Below, piece by piece: positions 1 to 4,889 of a stretch of DNA of 8,513 nucleotides. This DNA is from Deltaproteobacteria bacterium (GTDB taxonomy: Bacteria > Myxococcota_A > Polyangia > Polyangiales > Ga0077539). The stretch is from positions 1 through 8,513 of the forward strand of contig CANMAT010000128.1 in the NCBI GenBank assembly GCA_947494865.1, given 5' to 3'. Position numbers and translations under genes: made by a program. Within the stretch, counting starts at the first letter, position 1; each line of letters starts with the position of its first letter. The notes beneath the pieces were generated by a model, which worked only from the letters and a program-made list of their open reading frames with translations, was not told the DNA's origin and did not search any database.

Positions 1-132
1 GAGGCGCGCCGCGAGGCGCTTCCACTGCTGCGACGACATGCCCGTGCTGTGCACGAGCACCACGGGAGCGCCCGTGGATCCGCGCTCTTCGACCGCCAGT
101 TCGTAGCCCGCGAAGGCGACCCTGTGAGCCAT
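1..132 (-). CDS. Alpha/beta hydrolase, N-terminal fragment (cut by window edge)
   Basis: Only the first 44 codons are in the window; the frame stays open to base 1. The reverse complement starts with ATG at 132 and reads MAHRVAFAGYELAVEERG and then APVVLVHSTGMSSQQWKRL. This is the usual start of an alpha/beta hydrolase: a short beta hairpin, then a hydrophobic strand (residues 23-27) ending in the oxyanion-loop region. That loop normally reads HG; here it is H28-S29-T30-G31, a mild variant. The W37 and L40 spacing also fits the family. The catalytic nucleophile, acid and histidine lie outside the window, so substrate and reaction (esterase, lipase, epoxide hydrolase, haloperoxidase-like) cannot be told. 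There is no signal peptide, so it is probably cytoplasmic. It lies 39 bp downstream of the parA stop on the same strand but has its own promoter. Confidence 0.75.
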   Translation of the reverse strand, partial: MAHRVAFAGYELAVEERGSTGAPVVLVHSTGMSSQQWKRLAARL

Positions 133-170
133 CGCGTCGCCCTATAGCAGCCGAGGTCGCGCGCGTTCAA
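133..170 (-). promoter_or_regulatory. Sigma70-like promoter of the hydrolase gene, possibly leaderless
   Basis: On the minus strand a -35 box TTGAAC (165-170) is followed, after an 18-bp spacer, by a -10 box TATAGG (141-146). Only 8 bases separate the -10 from the ATG at 132, so transcription would start one or two bases before the start codon and the message would have essentially no leader. There is no clear Shine-Dalgarno sequence apart from GGGCGA, which itself abuts the -10. The promoter fills the whole 39-bp gap after parA, leaving no room for a parA terminator. Confidence 0.5.
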
Positions 171-171
171 C

Positions 172-993
172 TCACGGCGTGCGCTTGCGCGGGCTCTTCT
201 TCTTCGCGGGCGCCGCGAGGCCGACGCGGGCGATCACCTCGCGCGTGAGGCCCTCGTAGTCTTCGCGGCCTTTGCCCCCCTCGGGCTCGTGCTCGAAGAT
301 GGTCTTCTTGTGCGACGGCGCCGACTTATGCTGCGTGTTGGCGCGAATCACCGTGTCGAACACCAGCGCGCCGAAGCGCTTGCGCAGGAGCTCCTCGACC
401 TCGCCGGTGATGCGCTCGCGGCGGTCGACGAGGGTGAGCGCGTAGCCGAGCACCTCGGCCTTGGCCCCCGCGCGCTCGCGGAGCTTCTGCAGCGTCTCGC
501 CCAGGAGCTTCAAGCCCAGCATCGGCAGGTACTCGCACGACACCGGGATGAGCACCCGCTGCGCCGCCACCAGCGCGTTGACCGTGAGCAGCCCGAGGTA
601 CGGCGCCGTGTCGACCACCACCACGTCCATCGACTCGACGAGGGGGCCTTTGAGCGAGCGCTCGAACACCCGCTCGCGCCCGTAGGCCGACGCGAGGTGC
701 AGGTCGACCACGGCCATGCGCTCGCCCGCGGGCGCGATCCACAGGTTGTCGAGGCGCGTGGGCACGATGGCCGCGTCGAGGCTGCGCTCGTCGAGGAGCA
801 CCTTCGCCACGTCGACCGCGTCGTCGGCGGGCGTGGCCCCGAGCGTGGCGCTCGCGCTGCCCTGAATGTCGAGGTCGACGAGCAGCGTCTTGAGGCCCCT
901 GCGCGCGAGGCCGGCGGCGAGGTTCACGGCCGTCGTGGTCTTGCCCACGCCGCCCTTCTGGTTCGCCACCACGAGGATCATTGGTTCAGCCAT
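172..993 (-). CDS. ParA/Soj-family chromosome-partitioning-type ATPase (orphan)
   Basis: 273-aa protein, the usual length of a Soj-type chromosomal ParA. It has the deviant Walker A motif KGGVGKTT (residues 13-20, signature Lys13, P-loop Lys18), the switch I/A' motif VDLDIQG (39-45, where most relatives have DPQG), and Walker B with the family signature VVVVDTAPYLGLLTVNAL (124-141). A C-terminal stretch SAPSHKKTIFEHEP (224-237) matches the family's EAPS-G-K-I region. The C-terminus is a basic tail (KKKSPRKRTP) that could help non-specific DNA binding. I chose ATG 993 because the protein then begins MAEPMILVVANQKGG, as in relatives; ATG 981 is also possible, and the longer frame from 1050 adds an unlikely 19 residues. 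ParA proteins form ATP-dependent dimers that bind DNA and position chromosomes or protein cargo together with a ParB-like partner. No parB lies on either side, so this is either an orphan cargo-positioning ParA or its partner is elsewhere. Confidence 0.93.
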   Translation of the reverse strand: MAEPMILVVANQKGGVGKTTTAVNLAAGLARRGLKTLLVDLDIQGSASATLGATPADDAVDVAKVLLDERSLDAAIVPTRLDNLWIAPAGERMAVVDLHLASAYGRERVFERSLKGPLVESMDVVVVDTAPYLGLLTVNALVAAQRVLIPVSCEYLPMLGLKLLGETLQKLRERAGAKAEVLGYALTLVDRRERITGEVEELLRKRFGALVFDTVIRANTQHKSAPSHKKTIFEHEPEGGKGREDYEGLTREVIARVGLAAPAKKKSPRKRTP

Positions 994-1010
994 GTTGGGT
1001 GGGCGCGTCG

Positions 1011-1058
1011 TACGCACAGCCTGATGTGTCAAGTCAATAATTCTGCACAAACATCAGG
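1011..1058 (-). promoter_or_regulatory. Candidate parA promoter and operator
   Basis: Directly upstream of parA the minus strand carries overlapping -35-like hexamers, TTGACTTGACA (1027-1037). No good -10 lies at 16-18 bp; the nearest are GTACGA (18 bp from TTGACT) and TACGAC (19 bp). A perfect 8-bp inverted repeat, CCTGATGT (1020-1027) and ACATCAGG (1051-1058) on the plus strand, flanks this box with 23 bp between the arms. One arm overlaps the promoter core, so repressor binding, for example autoregulation, is plausible. The inverted repeat is directly visible; the function is inference. Confidence 0.35.
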
Positions 1059-1139
1059 GAGTAGACGGATTCGGTCTTGTGCCGGGAGGGGGGCTTGACT
1101 AGAAGTGGACCGCTATTCTTCGATGTAGTCCGATATCCT

Positions 1140-1195
1140 TACATGTAGGCAACGACTTCAAGAGGCCTGTTGCACTGTGCAGGTTTCGTGAAACC
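1140..1195. promoter_or_regulatory. Cluster of three short palindromes upstream of the small lipoprotein gene
   Basis: Within 56 bp there are TACATGTA (1140-1147), TGCACTGTGCA (1171-1181, 5-bp arms around one T) and GGTTTCGTGAAACC (1182-1195, 6-bp arms around GT). The last two directly abut. They end 15 bp before the ATG at 1210. The stretch 1099-1200 is noticeably more AT-rich than the coding DNA around it, as expected of a control region. A TTGACT at 1095-1100 could be a -35 box, but no convincing -10 lies at the right distance (TTCGAT at 18 bp is poor), so the promoter cannot be fixed. These look like transcription-factor sites; no regulator can be named. Confidence 0.4.
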
Positions 1196-1198
1196 GAT

Positions 1199-1203
1199 GA
1201 GGG
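1199..1203 (+). promoter_or_regulatory. Ribosome-binding site of the small lipoprotein gene
   Basis: GAGGG with 6-base spacing to ATG 1210. It is one of the few clear Shine-Dalgarno matches in the window and supports the reality of this short gene. Confidence 0.6.
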
Positions 1204-1209
1204 CTGACG

Positions 1210-1407
1210 ATGGATCGAGCAAGGTTCCGTATCGCACTGCTGGCCTCCCTCCCGATGGCGTTGATGGGTTGTGAGCATGCGATGGTGGGCAACGTGATGG
1301 CCCTCGGCATGACCTGCTGTCTCTTCTTCGGCACCCTGCAGCTCGGTCGTCGCCCGGCGGCGCCGGAGCCCAAGCGCGCGTCCACCTCGTCGACCTCGCC
1401 CAAGTGA
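1210..1407 (+). CDS. Small lipoprotein or membrane protein, 65 aa, unknown function
   Basis: The start is supported by a GAGGG ribosome-binding site (1199-1203), six bases before ATG 1210. Residues 1-5 (MDRAR) are basic, 6-20 are hydrophobic and end in a textbook lipobox LMGC with Cys21 as the predicted lipidated residue. After cleavage only 45 residues remain: EHAMVGN, a second hydrophobic helix (about 29-46, containing a CC pair at 36-37), and a polar tail of Pro, Ser, Thr and Lys. It may therefore be a lipid-anchored peptide that also crosses or lies in the membrane. The alternative is two transmembrane helices without processing. I do not recognise a family. It lies 58 bp upstream of the RelA/SpoT-like gene on the same strand with no obvious terminator between, so the two may share a transcript. 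Confidence 0.65.
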   Translation: MDRARFRIALLASLPMALMGCEHAMVGNVMALGMTCCLFFGTLQLGRRPAAPEPKRASTSSTSPK

Positions 1408-1465
1408 CGGTGCGCGCGTCGGTCACCGCGAGGGTGCACTCGGCGCTTCCCTTCGCCTCCGCGCG

Positions 1466-2563
1466 GTGACTACCGTCGGCCTACCGATGCCGACCGACAC
1501 TACGGCGGGCTTCCGCACGATCGACCAGTTCTCGCTCTGCGACCTCGAGTCGATCTGGAATGTGTTGCGCGGCGACTCGGTGATCGACTGGCAGCGGCTC
1601 AACGTGGCCACCGCCGGCGACGTCGACGACTTTCTGCGCGTGCAGGAGTTCGCCCCCGACAGCCCCACCGATCGCCTTCGCATGAACGCCATCAAGGCCG
1701 AGGCGATCGCGTACCTGCGGCGCAACTTCGAGTACCCCATTCCCCGCCCCTTCGGCGAAATGTCCGTCGAAGAGCTGATGCTCACGGCCGCCTCCAAGGG
1801 CCACAAGCAGGTGTGCGCCTGCGTGATCTTGAAGGTGATGCACATCATTCATCACCTGCAGGGTCGCGAGCTTTTGTATGTGCTCCCGCTCAGCGACGCC
1901 GAGGTGTTTCAGCTCGTCGAGCAGAAGATCTACCGCGTGATCGGCGGCATGCTCGAAGAGGGCCTGCCCATCACCGAGTTTCTCGGCGGCCGCAAGGGGA
2001 GAGATTCGCTCTACACGAAGCTCCTCTCGAAGACCGAGACCATCGCCGCGCAGATCTACGACAAGGTGCGCTTTCGCATCGTGACGCGCACCACCGAGGA
2101 TCTACTCCCGGTGCTCAACTACCTCACGCGGCGGCTGTTTCCGTTCACGTATGCGATCCCGGGCGAGAGCTACAACACCCTCCTCGACCCGCGCGCCTTC
2201 GCGAGCACGCACCCGCGCATCGGCGAGCTGCTCGCCTCGCCGCAGACCAACATCCACGAAGAGCCTCTCACGGGGCCCGTCGACAACAAGTTTAGCGCGC
2301 GCTCGTACCGGGTGATTCACTTCGTGGTCGACATGCCCGTGCGCGTGCCCGCCAAGGTGCTCGCGGCCGCGCCCGCCAGCGCCGCGAGCCTCGGGCACGT
2401 GGTGTTTGTGCTCGTCGAGTTTCAGCTCGTCGACCATGACACGGAGCTCGCCAACGAGGCCGGCGAGGCCTCGCACGCGCGCTACAAAGAGCGCCAGCGC
2501 CTGGCAGTGCGCGACCGCCTGCAGCTCGGCAGCGACCGCGTGAAGCGCACCCGCAGCAAGTAG
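1466..2563 (+). CDS. Divergent RelA/SpoT-fold nucleotidyltransferase-like protein, 365 aa
   Basis: I read residues about 170-345 as a divergent RelA/SpoT synthetase domain, the fold that transfers pyrophosphate from ATP to GDP/GTP or, in toxic relatives, to tRNA. The signature positions occur in order. GRKGRDSLYTKLLSK (175-189) matches the ATP-site motif, with Lys177, Ser181 and Lys185 at the usual spacing. YDKVRFRIV (198-206) matches D-x-x-G-x-R with Asp199, the Mg ligand. SYRVIHFVV (280-288) matches GYRSIHTTV with Tyr281 and His285. VEFQLVDHD (317-325) matches EIQIRT with catalytic Glu318. EAGEASHARYK (331-341) matches the AE-G-AAHW-YK helix. Altered: Gly before Tyr281 is Ser, and the Arg of QIRT is Val322. 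The first 170 residues are mostly helical and are not a recognisable HD hydrolase domain; there is no TGS or ACT domain. From memory it resembles a myxobacterial family named TIGR04552; I could not check this. The start is GTG 1466 or ATG 1487; neither has a good ribosome-binding site. No antitoxin-like gene is adjacent. Confidence 0.8.
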   Translation: MTTVGLPMPTDTTAGFRTIDQFSLCDLESIWNVLRGDSVIDWQRLNVATAGDVDDFLRVQEFAPDSPTDRLRMNAIKAEAIAYLRRNFEYPIPRPFGEMSVEELMLTAASKGHKQVCACVILKVMHIIHHLQGRELLYVLPLSDAEVFQLVEQKIYRVIGGMLEEGLPITEFLGGRKGRDSLYTKLLSKTETIAAQIYDKVRFRIVTRTTEDLLPVLNYLTRRLFPFTYAIPGESYNTLLDPRAFASTHPRIGELLASPQTNIHEEPLTGPVDNKFSARSYRVIHFVVDMPVRVPAKVLAAAPASAASLGHVVFVLVEFQLVDHDTELANEAGEASHARYKERQRLAVRDRLQLGSDRVKRTRSK

Positions 2564-2572
2564 CGGGCGCTA
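2561..2572. repeat. Palindrome joining two convergent stop codons
   Basis: TAGCGGGCGCTA has 5-bp arms around GG. The left TAG is the stop of the RelA/SpoT-like gene and the right CTA is the reverse-complement TAG stop of the peptidase gene. No T-tract follows on either strand, so an intrinsic terminator is not supported. Confidence 0.6.
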
Positions 2573-4819
2573 CCGTCGGGCGAGGTTGTCGACGAAGAAC
2601 GCGCGGGCGCGGAGCGTCCACGCGACGACGCGCGCGGGCTCGTTGACGAGGTGCGTCTCGCCCGCGAGGGGCAGAAACTCGAAGCGCCGCCCCGCGCGGT
2701 AGAGCGCGTCGGTGAGGCGCAGCGTGTTGTGGAAGTACACGTTGTCGTCGGCGGTGCCGTGCACGATGAGCAGCGGTCGGCGCAGCGTGGGCGCGTGCGG
2801 CAGGAGCGAGGCCTGGTCGTAGGCGTCGGCGTGGGCGTCGACGAGGCCGAGGTAGCGCTCGGTGTAACAGGTGTCGTACTCGCGCCACTCGGTGACGGGC
2901 GCGCCCGCCACGGCGGCGTGAAACACGTCGGGGCGCTCGATGACGGCGCGCGCCGCGAGGTATCCGCCGAAGGACCAGCCCGTGACGCCGACGCGCGTGA
3001 GGTCGAGGGAGGGGTCGCGGGCGCCCAGCGATTGGAGGGCGCTCACCTGGTCTTCGAGGGGCACGTCGCCGAGGCGCAGGTGCAGGGCGCGCTCCCAGTC
3101 GCGGCCGCGGAAGGGCGTGCCGCGGCCGTCGGCCATGACCACCACGAAGCCCTGATCGGCGAACCACTGCGGCACCACGTAGCGCCCCAGCGAGCGCGCC
3201 ACGAGGCGCGCGTGGGGGCCGCCGTACACCCACTGGATCACGGGGTATTTGCGCCGCGGGTCGAAGTCTCGCGGGCGCACCACGGCCATGCGAATGCCCG
3301 CGGGGCCCACGGTGGTGAGCTCGACGCGCGGCGTCTCGAGGGGGGCCTCGACGGTGGCGGTGAGCGCGCCGAGCGGCGCCCCGTCGCCGTCGTGGAGGGT
3401 GAACACCGGGAGGCCCTCGAGCGTGTGCACCTCGCGCACCTGGAGCGACCCGTCGCGCGCCATCGTGACGGTGTGCTCGGCCGCGGCGCGCGTGAGGAGC
3501 TCGACGCGCGGCGCCCCCTCGACGGCGGTGATGCGCGCGAGCTGCGCGGCGCCCGAGGCGTCGCCGACGTGGGCGTAGAGGGCCTCGCGGGCCTCGTCGT
3601 AGCGCACGAGCCCGCGCAGGTCGGCGTCGCGGGGCGTGAGGGCCACGGGGGCGTCGTTGGCGAGGGTGCGCCGCTCGATCTGCCAGGCGCCGTTGCGCTC
3701 CGTGGCCCAGAGGTACCGTTGGCCGTCGGAACTCCACCGCGGAAAGCCCTGGTCGACGTTGAGCCACGCGTCGTCGTGCTCTCGGAGGAGCTCGCGCGTG
3801 GAGCCGTCGGGCTCCACGGCGAGGAGGGCGAGGTCGGTCTGCGCGCGGTTGAGCACCGTGAGGGTGAGCGGCGCGCGCGGCGACCAGCGCACCGTGGCGA
3901 GGTAGGGGTAGCGCGCGCGGTCCCAGCGGATCCAGCGGGTGGGGCCGCCGGTGACGGCCACGATGCCGAGCTTCACGTCGGCGTTGGCAGTGCCCACGCG
4001 GGGGTAGGCGCTCTCGTCGGGCGCGCGCTCGGGGTGCGACGGGTCGGCGATGCGCAGCCGCTCGACGCGCGTGAGGTCGGTCTCTTGATAGACGATCTGC
4101 GCGCCGTCGGGCGACCACCAGTAGCCCTCCATGCGGTCGAGCTCCTCTTGCGCGACGAACTCGGCGACGGCGTGCGTGAGGTTGCCGTTGGCGCCCTGCG
4201 AGAGCGCGCGCTCGGTGTTGGCGGCGAGGTCGATGAGGGCGAGCTCGCCGCCGCGCACGAGGCTCACGGCGCGGCCGTCGGGCGAGAAGCGCGCGTCGAC
4301 GGGGGCGCCCCCCGCGGAGGGCAGCTCGCGCACGGCGCCCGTCGCGCGCTCGACGACGAAGAGCCTCCCCGACAGGGGGATGAGCACGCGGGCCCCGTCG
4401 GGCGAGAGCTCGTACGCCGTGATGCCGCGCCCCGACACGCGCATGCGCTCGCGGCGCGCGCGCTCCTCGGGCGAGAGCTGCTCGTCGCCCGCGCCGAGGA
4501 GGCGCTCGGCGGTCACGAGCTCGCGCTCCTGCCCGGTGGCGCGCTCCCACACGTAGAGCCCGCGCGACTGCGAGCCCGCGGGCGTGCGGAGGAACAGCAC
4601 CGCGTCGCCCGACGGCGTGACGTGCACCCGCGAAGGACGCCCGAGCGAGAAGCGACTGGTACGGGTGTACTGGTCGAGCAGGCGCGTGTCGACGCCCGCG
4701 CGGAGGTCGACGGCGGGCGCCTCGCGGCGGTGCCTGCGCGCGGTGTGACGCGCGGGCGCGTGGCAGCCCGACGCGAGCGAGAGGGAGAGCGCGGCGAAGG
4801 CCAGGAGGAGCGGTCGCAT
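2570..4819 (-). CDS. Dipeptidyl-peptidase IV-type S9 serine peptidase, lipoprotein
   Basis: 749 aa, close to the usual bacterial DPP IV length. DPP IV removes X-Pro or X-Ala dipeptides from peptide N-termini. Residues 1-18 are a signal peptide ending ASGC, so Cys19 is probably lipidated and the enzyme sits in the periplasm or on the outer membrane. Residues about 55-490 are the beta-propeller, with repeated SPDG-type blade motifs and the segment FVAQEELDRMEGYWWSPDG (221-239); Glu225-Glu226 is the double Glu that holds the substrate's free amino end. The C-terminal alpha/beta-hydrolase domain has VYGGPHA (531-537), ADGRGTPFRG (563-572), nucleophile Ser616 in GWSFGGY, HGTADDNV (687-694) with the catalytic Asp at 691 or 692, and His723 in GETH. 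All catalytic residues are present. ATG 4819 was chosen because it opens the signal peptide; the frame continues upstream to 4981 but would overlap the kinase gene. It lies 70 bp downstream of the kinase on the same strand and meets the RelA/SpoT-like gene tail to tail. Confidence 0.95.
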   Translation of the reverse strand: MRPLLLAFAALSLSLASGCHAPARHTARRHRREAPAVDLRAGVDTRLLDQYTRTSRFSLGRPSRVHVTPSGDAVLFLRTPAGSQSRGLYVWERATGQERELVTAERLLGAGDEQLSPEERARRERMRVSGRGITAYELSPDGARVLIPLSGRLFVVERATGAVRELPSAGGAPVDARFSPDGRAVSLVRGGELALIDLAANTERALSQGANGNLTHAVAEFVAQEELDRMEGYWWSPDGAQIVYQETDLTRVERLRIADPSHPERAPDESAYPRVGTANADVKLGIVAVTGGPTRWIRWDRARYPYLATVRWSPRAPLTLTVLNRAQTDLALLAVEPDGSTRELLREHDDAWLNVDQGFPRWSSDGQRYLWATERNGAWQIERRTLANDAPVALTPRDADLRGLVRYDEAREALYAHVGDASGAAQLARITAVEGAPRVELLTRAAAEHTVTMARDGSLQVREVHTLEGLPVFTLHDGDGAPLGALTATVEAPLETPRVELTTVGPAGIRMAVVRPRDFDPRRKYPVIQWVYGGPHARLVARSLGRYVVPQWFADQGFVVVMADGRGTPFRGRDWERALHLRLGDVPLEDQVSALQSLGARDPSLDLTRVGVTGWSFGGYLAARAVIERPDVFHAAVAGAPVTEWREYDTCYTERYLGLVDAHADAYDQASLLPHAPTLRRPLLIVHGTADDNVYFHNTLRLTDALYRAGRRFEFLPLAGETHLVNEPARVVAWTLRARAFFVDNLARR

Positions 4820-4873
4820 AGGCGGTCGCGGATCGTAGACGCACCGCGGTGAGCGCGTGTGCCCATTCACCGC
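4820..4873 (-). promoter_or_regulatory. Candidate promoter and palindrome upstream of the peptidase
   Basis: In the 70-bp gap between kinase and peptidase the minus strand has a -10-like TACGAT (4832-4837), 12 bases before ATG 4819, but no recognisable -35. The 10-bp perfect palindrome CACCGCGGTG (4842-4851) would lie in the spacer. An overlapping inverted repeat, GCGGTGA (4846-4852) and TCACCGC (4867-4873), has 7-bp arms and a 14-base loop. It could be an operator or a weak hairpin at the end of the kinase transcript; no T-run follows. If the -10 is real, the leader is only about 5 bases. Confidence 0.3.
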
Positions 4874-4889
4874 CCCGGCGCGCGGCGGG

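Noticed and set aside
994..1050. 19-residue upstream extension of ParA
   Set aside because: Residues MCRIIDLTHQ and following do not resemble ParA N-termini and overlap the probable promoter; ATG 993 gives the standard start.
1095..1119. TTGACT and TATTCT as a promoter pair for the small lipoprotein gene
   Set aside because: The spacer is only 13 bp, too short for sigma70-type recognition.
1139..1439. Two minus-strand frames of about 95 codons opposite the small lipoprotein
   Set aside because: No ribosome-binding site, no recognisable motif, and they overlap the better-supported 65-aa gene.
1210..2563. Classical toxin-antitoxin pair with the RelA/SpoT-like protein as toxin
   Set aside because: The upstream gene is an apparent lipoprotein, not a soluble antitoxin, and the 365-aa protein is much longer than typical toxic small alarmone synthetases. 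Kept only as a question in the findings.
2651..4852. 733-codon open frame on the plus strand opposite the peptidase gene
   Set aside because: The translation is a low-complexity mix of Arg, Val, Glu, Gly and His with no domain, while the other strand encodes a complete catalytic S9 peptidase. It is a by-product of GC-rich third positions.
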